From assembly GCA_014706295.1 (NCBI GenBank), contig JACSVZ010000007.1, positions 32,847,875 to 32,911,874 on the forward strand: 64,000 nt of DNA, read 5' to 3'. Numbering within the stretch: the first letter of the stretch is position 1; every line of letters starts with the position of its first letter. The translations under genes and the position numbers were made by a program. Origin of the DNA: Lycocorax pyrrhopterus obiensis. Its lineage: Eukaryota > Chordata > Aves > Passeriformes > Paradisaeidae. This document shows, in pieces, positions 36,186 through 48,945 of this stretch. The notes under the pieces are model-generated. The model saw only the letters and a program-made list of their open reading frames with translations. It ran no database searches and was not told the origin of the DNA.

Positions 36186-39100
36186 GCAATAGCTGATTTA
36201 GAAATAAACAATTTTCAAAGTAGCATATTACATTCAATTTCACTAACATACAGCTCATACCAAGGAAAAGAACCAAAAGTTTATTACATTAGTGGAGAAT
36301 TTGCATCTGTTTGAACTCAGTAATGCTGAAACAGGTTTTTATTTTCCCAAAAGATTATTTTGGAATGAGATGGTGAGAGGAGAAGTGTATGTGTGGTGTG
36401 ATAGCTGTCCGCTTCCTCAGAATTCCCTCAGGTTCCTCAGGATTTCATACATTTTTTCAGAAAGCAGCGTTTCAGTATGTGTTTATAAGGAATGCATAAT
36501 AGGCCCCTTTACCTCCAAATCATTCTAATAAAAACTTTGCTGACATAATTTTCTTTTAAAGAGGAAAAGGTTTGTACTGTAGTGAATATGAGAACTAAAT
36601 ATAAAGAATAGATGTAATATTCCCTCATGTTATAGTATTTTTAGCAAGGAAAATCAATTAATGGAACTAGACTTCCCAGTTTTAGGCGTTTTTTATATAA
36701 TGTTTGGCATGACTTTTTTTTTTAACAGTATGTTTCAAGTAAATAAAAAGACAACTAACCAAAAAACCTTATATAACAGGAAATTCAGTGAATGCTAATT
36801 ACCAGAAACTTTTTTTATTATGTTGTTTAGAACTGAGGTAGGTCATACAGTTGAATGGTAGACTTCCACCGTTACTACGAAAACAGCTTGACAAAGTCCA
36901 CCTGACTTTAATATGTATCATTACAACTGCCATTTTAATCAAAAACTTCACATTGATGGTGTCATTAAATGCTTTTTTCTCTTCAAAATATGTCTTTTCT
37001 TGTATCTGGTTTGTGATTCCTTTGAACACACTTCCATGATTCTTTGCCATATTTATTCTGTAGCAAATCTGGTCGTGTTCTAAGGTTCTTCAGCCTAAAA
37101 GATCTCTTTTTAAGGATTTACAATAATGTAAATTATTAGAATTTGCCAGCGTTTACTTAACTTCTTCTGTCTCTTTCAATTTCATTGTGTCAAGATGACT
37201 TAGGCATTTGAAACTGGTATCATCTCATTTCACTTTATCTCAAACTTTTAGGGTTTTAATCAGCATCCTGATTCATTTATTCTATGTCATCTGTCCCATT
37301 TCTCTTCATTTCTGTGCCTTTCTTCCTGCTATTCCACCCCCCTCATTCCAAATGTTGATCTCCTTGTTAGGGGTGTTAGGATTCTTCTTAAGAATTCGCT
37401 ATCTAAATAAATTTTGCTTCTATATGCTCTATGTATTGGTACTTCTTATCCAGATTTTCCTGTAGTTTTTGTCATCTAACCTTTTAAGGTTAATGTTAGT
37501 AATGTCAAATTTTTTTAAAAAATACTGAAGGTGGTTTAGATATGCTTTCTTTTTACTTTAGGAGCAGTTCTTCCTAGTCTTGGTCACTTAAATACATGGG
37601 ACCTACCTTTCTAAATCTTGTGTTATTAAAGCTTGTAGGAAACATCCAGGCAGCTTTCAGTGCTTCAGATGATGCATCAGCAACACCATATGTTTGGGAA
37701 AATGCCTTTCTAAAGTGTATTAGAGTGTGTTTAGATACCACTGTACCTACAAGCTTGTTAGTCTAATACATAATCATAGAAATTTAATTCTGTATAGATT
37801 TATATAAATTTATGTAAGAGTATTGTAAAAGAATTACTGGTTTGCAGTTGTTGCAACCTTACATGACTGTAATGATCATGGGCATTTACTGTGTTCCAAA
37901 TGCCTGAACATATTATGTGTACTATATTACTTTTACAGTTTTGTCATTTTATATTTATCCAAAATAGTTCCTAAATAGTTCCTCATGGTTTTCTGTATAT
38001 TTGTTTAAAAAAAAGAAAGTACACAAACCTATAGCTGTTACTTTGTTCCAACTTACAGTCAGAAACTTAAAATACTGTCTCAGTTATTTTGCTAGATTTT
38101 TTCCACCTATAAAATTCTAATGTCTGTTGTCTTCCAAAGTAGACAATTTCTTCAACAATTTGCTTGATTGAAATATCTTTCTAGTTCTGCAAACATAAAT
38201 ATTAAGTATACACACATTTCAACCAGTGTATTGTAACAGTCACAGAAAGTTTAAATTTTTAATGGTAAGCAGCATGTGTCATAAGAAAATAATCTTAAGA
38301 TGTCATATAAACTTCCCTGATTTTGGACATTTTTTTTGCTTAATTTAAGTTATTAAAGACACATAACTGAGCAGCTAATAAAAGACTTTCTTTCCCAATC
38401 TAGTTTGGTTAAATTACCACTCTGTTCTGCCTACTATCTGGCATACAAACAAATATCCATTAATTTCACTTGGAATCATTTGAAAGGTTTGTCTTATGCT
38501 ACCGGTTACAAGACTGTAGATTAAAGATGAACTTAGACTGTAGCCCAGGCCATTTTACACCACCTACATGAGTTGTGGAGAGTTGCTAAATTAAAATATA
38601 CTCTTATGTGAGAATGGGTATTTTTCAGTATTTTTCTATAAGAATTGTCCTAATGCGTTTCTGCTCTCAATTAATTGAAAAGCTGTGGTTCTTTTCAGTA
38701 CATGCTGATGGTCCAAGGGTATTATAAGCACAATACTACTTGCACAGTAAAATGTATGCATCTATTTTCAACCTTCTGTTGACTTTTTACACTGCATTGC
38801 AAATTTAAATTAATGTGACATTTTAATTACACAGGCTCAACTTCCGTTTCCACAGTTTTGCATTAATTTTTGTTTAATGGTGGTAGCAATATGGTGTGAA
38901 TACAGTTCACGCAGCCAAACTGTAAGTCTTGGGTTTAACTGCAAAATGAGTTTCCATCTAAATTTATCTTCTTGGGAATGAAAAGTTGTGGAAGAAAAAT
39001 TTTGTAGTGGTTCATAAATTCAGTTGTTAAATGGAAACTAATTTCATTTTGATTTCTTTCTCCTGTCACCTTTAATGTGGAACACTGGAATGCACTAAGT

Positions 39101-39717
39101 TTACTAGATGTTCTAGGCCTGTTAAAATTCATTGGCAAAAAAAAAGTTTTTTAGAAATTGGCATGGCATCAGTTCTTAAAACAGCAGATAGATTAAATAG
39201 TAAACAAATTGCACTTAAATGTAAGTTAACTTTCTTACATGCTTCAACTGTTTCATGTCATGGTCTGGGGATGGAATACTTAAGTAATGCTGAATTCCTG
39301 CATCTGTTTCAGGAAAAATGGTTAAGTATAGGATGCCTGGCACTGATTGATTAAAATCAATCCAGATACAAGGCATCCTCCACTCACCACAGAAACAGTC
39401 TTTAAAGCTTTAAATTACCATCTAGAATTAGTGTGTGAGGCAGGCTGTGTTAGTACCAAGCCTTAGCACATTGCAGGAGTTTTAGGACAAATTCCTTACT
39501 AAAGACAAGTTCTACTCTTTTAACACATATAGAATTTTTTATTTAGTATGTTAGACTAGTATTGGTATTTTTTGTTTTAATGTAAATGCTGGATTCCTTA
39601 GTGCTTATTCGTTACCTAAAGTTCAGGTGACTAATTTAGATGTAGACTCCTATGGTGGTGAAATCTAGTTCTGGTACATTACTTCTGCCACAAACGTGTC
39701 TCATCTTCTTTTTGTAG

Positions 39718-39810
39718 CCTCTGAAAAGCAGATGAAATTAGTTTGCAGAGAGTCTTCTGAAGAACATCTCCAGCCCTTCAAGGAGAAATTAGAGGAATTC
39801 TTCCAGAAAG
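39718..39810 (+). CDS. FMN2: FMN2 FH2 exon H ([15 protein letters not shown])
   Basis: The 93-nt exon completes the split codon (Ala) and encodes residues 234-263 plus one base: [17 protein letters not shown], then [14 protein letters not shown]. The L-Q-P-F-K-x-K-L-E-E-F motif is conserved in FMN2. It is part of the C-terminal helical post region of FH2, which is where the partner lasso docks. The donor is GTAACC, again with C at +5, in front of the longest intron of the window. Confidence 0.94.
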
Positions 39811-41069
39811 GTAACCACATCTGAAAAAAAACTTACTGCCAAATAGTGTAGTGGTTTACAAAGTTATGCATAATGTAAGTGGCATAAAGTATCTGTTTCC
39901 TCTGAAAATTCCTGTGGATTATGTTCCTAATGGGCCTAATATATGTTAATATATGTTGATCTGTGTTATACAGATCTTAGACATCACTTGTCAAAGATAA
40001 TTGCTCCCTTGATCTCACCCATTTCCCATTGGTTATTTTTGTGCTTTGTTCTTTATTATTATTTGTAGGCAAAATGAAAAATATATTCATCACAGACCAG
40101 ATTTATCAGAGGAAATATAAAGCTTCAAAGACTTATAAAAGACTGGAGCAAAAGACCCTCTTTTAGAGAAAGTCCGCAATATACATATCATCTTTTCTCA
40201 CTAGTGTGAGCTTATGAACTGACTTACTTATGTTTAAAAATTTTGTCTTGTGTGAGACAGAAATAAGCATTAAAAATAGTGATTTACCAGCTTAGAGTCT
40301 GGAGACAGTGGGTGAAAACCAAGGTACCATTTGGTCATCAATTGAAGACAATATAAATGCAGGTTGCTGTTGAAAACAACAGTCCTGCTCTCTCATTTCC
40401 CATACTGTGTTCCCCATCACCTGCTTCTGCCAGCACCCTTGCTTCTGGAGCTGTGCAAAACATATGCAGACTTTCCCCCCTCTCCATGTAGGAGTAGTCT
40501 TTTTAGGTAAACAAAACAAATTCTGTATTTTTGACAGAGATATTAGAATTTTTAAGAATTTAATTGCATTTCTCATAGAAATGGTGAACAGTTTATCAAT
40601 TTGCTATTTGAAAAGTCATTTGAACTATCTGAATCTGCTCATCCAGACAGAATATTAGTGAACATTCAGATTGTTGTAATAATTTATTAATTAGCTTAAT
40701 CTTCTTTATAAAGATTGTCCTAATGTCTTTTTGATAGCTTTGTTTCATGAGGCTATCTTGTGTAAATACAAATGAAAACAGGCTGTTTCAAAAGTAGCAG
40801 TTAAATTGTACTGTTAAATAAGCTAATATTCTCCTTTACTCTTCTCCCAGGCCATGGAGCTCAATGGATATATTTATTTGATATAATTTTTTTTTAGTTG
40901 CGAGTATTTGGACAGTATTTAAGCAGCAAATTCCTTGCCACAGAACTTCTAAAACAAAAAATGTAATGGAAATCTTTATGTCACTGCAGAACAGTTTTAT
41001 TGTCTTTCTAATGTATTTAACTGGAAATTTGCACTTACAGTTTAACAATAATATCAAGATTGTTGTACT

Positions 41070-41130
41070 CTATATATATATATCTCTCTGTGTATCTATA
41101 TATATATATGTATGTGTGTGTGTTTGTATT
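41070..41130 (+). repeat. TA/TG microsatellite, compound
   Basis: TATATATATATA, then TCTCTCTGTG, a second TA run and a (TG)n end. It is a compound dinucleotide repeat likely to be polymorphic. Confidence 0.9.
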
Positions 41131-41296
41131 TCTGCAGAACCATTATGATCTCCAGCATGTTTCTTGATCTAGTTTACCAAACTATTGTAGTAATTCACAT
41201 TTGCCCGGGTCTTGCCAGGACCCTAACCAAACGCTGTCTTCCACAATCATATCACAGACTCTGTAATTCTTGCTACACCCTGGATCTCATGAGGAC

Positions 41297-42415
41297 TGTT
41301 GTGGTTCATGCAGAGTTGGCAGCTTAGCACCACACAGCTGTTTGCTTGCTGCCCCTCCATGGGGAGGCAAAGAGGGGTAGAAGGGTGAATGAAAGAAAAC
41401 TAATGAGTTGAAATACAGACAATTTAATAGGGAAAGCAAAAGCTGTGTGAACACGCAATGCAAAATATGGAATTCAGTCAACTCCTTCTCATCAGTGAGC
41501 AGGTGTTCAGCCGTTTCATAGAATCATTAAGGTTGGAAAAGACTTCTTAAAAATCAAGTCCAGCCATTAACCTAACATTGCCTGTTCCACCACTAAACTG
41601 TGTCCCTAAGCACAACATCTGCACTCCTTTTGAACTCTTCCAGGGATGGTTATTCCACTGCTTGCCTGGGTAGCCTGTTTCAATACTTGATAATCCTTTC
41701 AGTGAAATTTTTCCCAACATCCAATCTGAACCTTCCTTGACACATTTGTCCTATCACTTGTTACCTGAGAGAAGAAACTGACTCCGACATCACTACACTC
41801 CCAGGCTAAACAACCCCAGCTCCCTCAGCTGCTGCCCATCGGGCTTGTGCTCCAGACCCTTCCCCAGCTCTGTTGCCGTTCTCTGGACACACTCCATCAC
41901 CTCAATGTCTTTCTTGTGTGAGGGGCCTAAAACTGAACACAGGATTCAAGGTGTGGCCTCACCAGTGCCAAGTACAGGGGGTTTTGTCACTTTCCTCATC
42001 CTGTTTGCCATAGTATTTCTGAGTTCCATTTAGAACACACGTTTCTAAATTTCACATTACCAGGAAAGCAGGACTTCATCATGCATAACCACTACTTGGG
42101 AAGACAAGCATCATAACTCTGAACTTCTCCCCTGCTTCCTCCTTCTTTTCCCAGATTTATTTCTGAGCATGGTGTCATGTGGTGTGAGTTATCCCTTTGG
42201 TTGATTCGGCTTGGCCCCTCCCAACTTCTTGTTCATCCCCAGCCTGCTTCTGGAAGTCAGCATTAGAAATAGAGAAGGCCTGAATGCTCTGCAGGTCTGT
42301 TCAGCAACAGCTAAAACATGGATGTGTTATCAACACTGTTTTGGTCACAAATCCAATCTACAGCACTGTAGGAGTTCCCTGTGAGGAAAGTTAGCTCCAC
42401 CAGCTAAAACCAGCA
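41297..42415 (-). mobile_element. Solo LTR of an avian endogenous retrovirus, split by a CR1
   Basis: LTR on the - strand in two parts, 41297-41516 and about 42057-42415, together about 580 bp. Landmarks read on the + strand are TTAGCACCACACAGCTG near the 3' LTR end, GGTGTTCAGCCGTTT at the break, then CAGGAAAGCAGGACTTCATC where it resumes, CTTCTTGTTCATCCCCAGCC, and GTTATCAACACTGTTTTGG. The ends read TG...CA on the LTR strand. Possible degenerate 6-bp target duplications are GAGGAC (41291-41296) and GAAGAA (42416-42421). No gag, pol or env sequence lies next to it, so it is a solo LTR. The family is named from memory only; its class is not settled. Confidence 0.75.
41517..42056 (-). mobile_element. 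CR1 LINE fragment inserted into the LTR (antisense)
   Basis: CR1 3' region in the - orientation. Its 3' end is the CATAGAATCATTAAGGTTGG at 41517. Further landmarks are CAGGGATGGTTATTCCACTG, then CAACCCCAGCTCCCTCAGC, CCAGCTCTGTTGCCGTTCTC and GGTGTGGCCTCACCAGTGCC. CR1 similarity is clear to about 42010; the last 45 bp before the LTR resumes are less certain. Confidence 0.88.
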
Positions 42416-43719
42416 GAAGAAATAGCAAATCATTTTAACACAGTCTCAAAAAAAAAATAAGACAATCCAGTACCTGGTTTCTCCTGCAATGCTGAGCTAC
42501 CTTTTTTATCATACTCCACTTTCTGATAAGTAGAATATTATATAAATACCCAGTTGATCTTGGAAGAAGACTAGTTCTGCTTTAGATAAAGTTGCAATTT
42601 AATTATGCGTTATCATTTCAAATAGAAAAACATATTCTTCTAAATATTTTCCCTGTTTATGCCTATTGATGTGGAAATTGAGATATATTTATTTTTGTCA
42701 GTGTGACAGAAAATTTTATCCTTATGTGTGTGAATAATGTATATATTTAAAAAAAGAAAGAGGATACATTCCTGTATGCTGTCCTGGGACAAGAAGTTCT
42801 ATATATTATTTTTATTGGACCTCACTTTTTTACTGAGATCTCTTGTATACTAGAAAGAGCACATGGATTACTTACTTGTCCACTTTTAATTATGTTCCCT
42901 TGTTCTACTTTTGCTTTATAAAGTTATGCTTTGTGGTATCTAATCAGACACACTTAATTTTGTAGCATTTAACTTCTCGTCTTTTGACCTCTTATTCTAC
43001 CTTATTCTGAAATGAGTTTTCAGTAGGCTGTCAAATTCTATAATGATTGACTCTCTTTTTCTGTCAGTCACCTGATTGATTCGAATCTTTATAATGGTGA
43101 ACAGTACTTTCTGTGGCATTAGAATGGAAATCCTCTAAAATTCCACAGGGAAGATAGGGAAAATAACACAGAAATCCATCTTGATTTATGGCGCTAGAAT
43201 AGGCGTTGGACAAATGTCAAGTTCAGAGGTGTCTGCAAACTCAGCTGCTTCTCTGAAATTAGGAGTTAGCTGATAATACTGAGCATCTGATAAGCGTCTG
43301 TTTTCAGTTTTGTATGTTTAAAAAAGAGTTGTGGCTGGTTTAAGCAAACATAAGAAAAAATTTTCTTTCTGCCAGCTCACAGCAAGTATCCAAAACTCAG
43401 ATGCTTTTCTGAAACTTCTGGCTTGAAAATAGGGCTGGAACTCATAGATACTGAGGTTTTTCCCACACGCGCAATTCCCATCATTTCTAGTCAATGTGAA
43501 GTTGGAAATACCGTGAGGAAAAAAGATCCTGATTTGCTTATACTGAAATGTTTACATTTCCTAATTATAATTAATACCAATTAAATCTAATACTTGCTGT
43601 GTTGTAACAAAAAACACTGAGAGTGTTATGGAGACTGACATTCTAAAATGCTAGAGGGGATAAACTGTACTTCTGCTGATGTCAGTGCTGGTTTGTATAA
43701 CTGGATGTAATGTAGCCCA

Positions 43720-43945
43720 GTGCCTTCAACAGGGAATTAGGTGCCAGAAACTTTGGGTTCTGTTCCCAGTTTAGCTACTTTATATGTGATGCTAGCAGAG
43801 TTGGTTAATGTCCTTTTCAGAGAGCACCATCTTTTCTGGTACACAGAATGTTAAATAATGATTCTTGCTGGTTTTTTGTAGTGAAAGATAATCTTTGTCA
43901 AGTACTTTGTGAATCCCACATGAAAGACATCTTGTGTAAACTGTC
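43720..43945 (+). mobile_element. Candidate MIR-like (amniote) SINE
   Basis: Parts recall the MIR/AmnSINE body: GAAACTTTGGGTTCTGTTCC (B-box-like), an AGCTACTTTATATGTGA stretch, and AATAATGATTCTTGCTGG, with AAGTACTTTGTGAATCCC near the end. The order and spacing fit an old tRNA-derived SINE. Divergence is high, and I judged it by eye. Confidence 0.4.
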
Positions 43946-45504
43946 TTAATGCTTCACTAGTTGTATTTGATATGCCTGTGCTTTTTGGGAAAGGGTTAGA
44001 TTATTCTCAAAGTTGAAATAATCTTTAGTAAATCTAATTATATCATGTGCAACAAATTACATTAGTTTTCCTGTAGTATGGAGACCTACTAATTATTATG
44101 AATTAATATTCACTTACTGTATTTCCATTTAAATTACTGTATGGGGCTGTTGCAAAGATGTTCATAGTTATTTTCCATTTAAATTGCCATGATATGCAAG
44201 AAGGCCTTTTAAATCATGAAATTATTGTGTGTTCTGGAATGCTCTTTAATTCATTAAATTCTTGCTCAGAATTTCTTAGAAGAAAACTCCTCTTTTGATA
44301 TGAAACTATCTCACACAAAAAAAATCAGAATAGTTATATGACTATGAGAAAGATGCAAAATACTCTATTTTGAAAAGGAGAGAAAAAAGATTTTGGTTAC
44401 TGCAACTATGCAGCTCACTCGAAGGAATTATGGCCATTATGGCCATTAACCATTGGTGTTTTCCATAGTGTTTCTTATTCTCCTTGTGCATTCCCTCAAG
44501 AATAATACAAACCAGAAAGCAAATGACATACAGGATTAGGTGACTAATGTTAATTAAATTTATTTCTTATTTTGCGGCTTGACTATTTCATATTGTTTGT
44601 CCGTTTTAGTAAATGTAGAAACAAATAGCACAGATTCATGCAGGATCTTGCAAAATCTGTTTCCACATTCTTCTTCATTGGATCCAGGTCAGAAAGCATG
44701 TGAAAACTTTAATCTGGGCTTGGTTTCCTCCCTCATGTACTGGAATATGAAAATGAGAAAGTCTTTATGCTTCATAGCAGTTAGCATAGCAAGAGCATAG
44801 CTGCTTCTCTTCATTTCTCTAAGAGTAAAGCATCTTGGTGATGAAGACTGTGCTAGTACAGGAGTAGAACAGAGTCTGGGAAGCGAGTAGTCTGATGTCA
44901 AGACAGAACAGTTTTTGAAATTCATTAGTAGTGGAAAGCAAAGCTGTTTGGGAGAGGTGCGTGATACACTGGTGACCAAAGTAACAAGCCAGATGGAGAG
45001 GGAGGGATTTGTCAAATAAAGTAGTCATTGAGATTAATCCCAAAGAAGAAGAAATTGTCCTATGTTTAGAATTCTAGCCTAACATTTGGGAAACATTGGT
45101 TAGATTAATTGCTTTGCTACAACTGCTGGGTGTTGTATACTACACAAAAGGTCAACACTGTGCTATCTATGGGACTACGCAGTAGAAAAATAGTCGTAGA
45201 CCAAACTAGTCACCACAGCAGTCTGTCAGGAGCTAGTGAATTTTTCAGACAAGCTTAGCAACCACATGGAAACAGTCCGCAAATCCGCTCTTAAATGCTG
45301 AGGGATTTCTTCTCAATAATTTTAGCCAGGCTGCAGTAGCTACCTGGGCATGCATCCAGTCCAATGCACTTTTGAATGTATTTCTGGTACAGAACAGGAG
45401 TTTTGATCCAGATATCCTCATTTGCCTGTTGAAGTGCACCACAGAGGATTGTTGAGGTAGTCCATTGGGAAAGAAAATAGGAAATTAATTGTATTAGGAA
45501 GGCC

Positions 45505-45910
45505 ATTAAGGCTGGAGCTGAGAGTTGGGCTGTTCAGCCTGGAGAAGAGAAAGCTTTGGGGAGACCTTACAGCAGCCTTTCAGTATCTAAAGTGGGCTAG
45601 TGGAGAGCTGGAGAGGGACTTGCAACTAGGATATGCAGTGATAGAGCAAGGGGGAGTGGCTTTAAACTGAGAAAGTGTAGGTTTAGATTAGATATTAAGA
45701 AGAAGTTCTTTACAGTAAGGTTGGTGAGGCACAGGAACAATTTGTCCAGAGAAACTGTGGTTTGCCCCATCCCTGGAAGTGTTCAAGGCCAGGTTGGATG
45801 GGGCTCTGAACCACTTGGTCTACTTGTTCCAACCAGCCCCAAGGCAGCAGGGTTGGAACTAGATAATCTTTAGGGTCCCATTCAACCCAAACCATTCTAT
45901 GATTCTATGA
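45505..45910 (+). mobile_element. 5'-truncated CR1 LINE fragment (sense)
   Basis: CR1 3' region, + strand. Landmarks are GGGCTGTTCAGCCTGGAGAA, then GTTTAGATTAGATATTAAG, CCATCCCTGGAAGTGTTCAA, AGGCCAGGTTGGATGGGGC, and a terminal ATTCTATGATTCTATGA, the intact octamer end. The clean 3' end suggests a younger insertion than the fragment at 30371. Confidence 0.93.
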
Positions 45911-48819
45911 TGAAAGCTAGCAGCTGGCCAACTTTGAGTTTCTTGTTCATCATTTCCTACTTGTTCCTCAGTATGTGAATATGTTTTTCTTGTGCTATAG
46001 GTGCTCATGCATGGTGATTTATGCTTCTCATTTAATAGCAGCTATTGTGTTAACCCTGGAAAAGCAGCATTTTATTAGTTTATAGTCCTGTACATATTTT
46101 GAGTGTAGGAGGATGATAGCATAGTTTATTATATTACAGGAAAAAAAGTACTTCCACTCAAAATTGCTGCTTTTCTCTCAAAGCAGTCTACGAAGTATAA
46201 AGCAAGGTGTTAATGTCATTTAGTAGTATTGAATCAGAAGTCAAGAATACTCCAAGACACCATTTTTTTCACTATACAATAATACTTCTTTTTTCTCTCT
46301 TACTGTCAACAGGATATACCTTTATATGTCTTAATACAGGCAAAGATTAGGAGGGAAATTACATTGGCACTTATTTCCTTTCATAGTGTGACAATATTAT
46401 GTTGTTGTTTTTAAGACAGATAAAGAGATTCTATTTTAAGTTGTTACTCAAAGCAGTTTGGTAGAGCTTGTCTGTAATGACATCCCGAAATACCAGAAAC
46501 TTCTGGGAACTATTTAAAATTCTTGCTTCTCTGCAATAAAATTACAGCTTTTCTCCCCAAGAAGAATATTAACGGAAAGAAAGATAAATATTCTAAAACT
46601 GTATATGAAATTAACTCAAATGCTTGTCTTCCCACTGGTGTTGTACTCCTCTGCTTGAATGTACATATTGGATTATGGTACTTGTGTTGCATTTTATTTG
46701 TAAAGCTCTTGAATGTCTTAATGCAGAACAAGTGAGGTAAGAAAATCAAGGATAATTTTTAAGAGCACTAAATTTCAGTAGCACCTGTCTGTTAAAATAC
46801 CATGTGTAAACAACAGCAGAAGACCAATAGCACTTACAAGGTTCTTACAGTTGACCAGATTTTTCTTACCTGCAATTATGAAGCTGCCTCTGTCTACTAA
46901 ACAATATATTTCTGTACAGATAACCATTCCTACAAAGCACAAGACTCTCTTCCAGATTGTGTGACTATCCACTCTGCATATCAAATACTGATTCTTCCTT
47001 TTGTGAATAAAATGTACAGATATGAAGACTTCTAACTTCAAAGCTTTATTTTCTGTTCTACTTATTGTAACTTCTTTTTCATTTAATTTGTTTTCACTGA
47101 GATGTTTTATTATCTCTGCCACACATATGCAGTTCTCACATTAAACAGTGTGGGAGGATATTTATGTCCAGCGTCAAACATGAAAAATATGTCATATTTC
47201 CTTGCAGTGATAATGTTTGCTTAAAACTTTTTATGCTTCCCAGCAATGACTTTACAGACCAGGCAAAGTTTGTGTTTAGATCTGGAACTCTGTTTTATAT
47301 GCCAGGAGCAGAATTACTTTAATCTTTCAAACTGTTTGTGACAGACATAACTGTTTTCATCACTCAAAGATCGTCATATTTAAACAGATGAAAGAGTGAT
47401 TTACATAAATTGGCATGAGTCTGCAAAGCAGAGAACCTTATTGCTGTGGTACTCTGGGATTGTATAGTTAGACAATAGCCTCAGTCCATAAGATACCAAA
47501 TAGGTTGTCCTGGAATGTGATTGCATCCATATGCCTCCTAAGTAATGCAATATTGACAATGAGCTGATTCAAAGAACAAGAATTTGCTCTGAAATTAATA
47601 TTTTCTCCTGCACTACCAGAAGAATTATCAACATCAAGGTCCTGAAAATTGGTGTTAATTACAGCTATGACTTTTCAGGAAACTTTCAATTTATTGTTTT
47701 TGAAACAGATATACATCGAATTGCTATAACCAGTTTCACTATATCATTACTTACCATAGAAATTTGAAGGTTACACTCTATTATAATGTGTAATATGAAT
47801 GTAATTTAGAAGAACTGGTAACTGAAAATGCAGTGTCATCTTCTCTTAGAAGACAAGGAGGGAATCTCTTATAGAAAACAGTTCCTTCCAACTTCCTTTC
47901 AATTTGATTGTATTATACTGAATTACCATGGCTGTTACAAAGTCACTGGCATGTCATTGGTAGAGAAGGATTTCCTATTAATAGCGACTAAGTGACATAA
48001 TGAATGTTAGTGTTAATACCCTTGATTTAATACAAAAAATGATGTATATGATGATAATTATAAAATCTATTTCTAGAATTACTGATGCCTTTCTATAACC
48101 ACAATCAGCTATCTGGAGTTCAATGTCCTCTTTAAGTGCTCATTGTAACCTCTAATTTCTGTTCAATTCCACTGGATTTCTTCCATCTTCTATATCATAG
48201 ACTTAGAGGTAAACAAAACTGTAGGTTATGTATGTTGGCTTTTCACAGGGGTCCTATCAGACTTTTCTTTTAGTCCAGCTGCTTTTTTTCACTATATTCT
48301 TAGGAATTTCCTGCTTGGTTTCCTATTTATCTTCTTTTCTTTTTGTGTCTTCATGTGCTGATATTCAAAGTCAGTGAACTATTAGAATTTAAATCTGTGT
48401 CAAAGCTTCGTGGCAGGAAATAAAGATGCTCACTGATTCATTACTTTAGATTATATAACATATGAGCAGTTGTTTACATATATGGAAGAGACTACTGCAA
48501 GGAAAGAGCACAGTCAAGAATTGGAAAGGACTGGGTAGAAGAGATTCATGCACTTAAATAATGAAAGGCCCAAACACACTTGGTCTCAAGAGACCCCAGT
48601 ACCTAACCTCACACTGGTCTCTGTTACCTTATGTGTGTCCCCTGTGCTCTGTAGTTTCACGCCATTAAGCCTGGAAATATCCTTCAGTGCACCATATAAT
48701 ACAAACTGATTATGACAATAACATGCTTAATCTGGTATGCAATTACATGGAAATTCTCTGTAGACTTTTGTAACTTTGGTATGCTAATACTTTTTCTCAA
48801 TTATTTTTTTGAATTTCAT

Positions 48820-48945
48820 TCCAAATATAAAAAATATCGCCAATAATTTTATGATACTTCTGAAAAAATTTTAAAGTTGCCATTTTAAATATTTGATGTA
48901 AAGAATATTCTGTGGTTATAGATGCAGATGAACCAAATTCCAAAG
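48820..48945 (+). repeat. Direct repeat, copy 1 (unidentified intronic sequence)
   Basis: About 125 bp that match 50317-50444 at roughly 90% by eye. Shared blocks include CAATAATTTTATGATA, then TTCTGAAAA, and GATGCAGATGAACCAAATTC. It does not resemble CR1 or the LTRs in the window. Confidence 0.85.

Larger units (their letters stand above)
26434..39717 (+). other. FMN2: FMN2 intron (13.3 kb)
   Basis: Non-coding, AT-rich. The one recognised transposon is an antisense CR1 fragment at about 30371-30772. It also holds a perfect 22-bp AT-rich palindrome (29625-29646), a 10-bp-arm hairpin (33263-33283) and a 16-base T run (36170-36185). Short ORFs throughout look like chance. The acceptor is CTTCTTTTTGTAG, ending 39717. 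Confidence 0.8.

Noticed and set aside
41845..42033. 62-codon + strand ORF
   Set aside because: It lies in the antisense CR1 fragment nested in an LTR.
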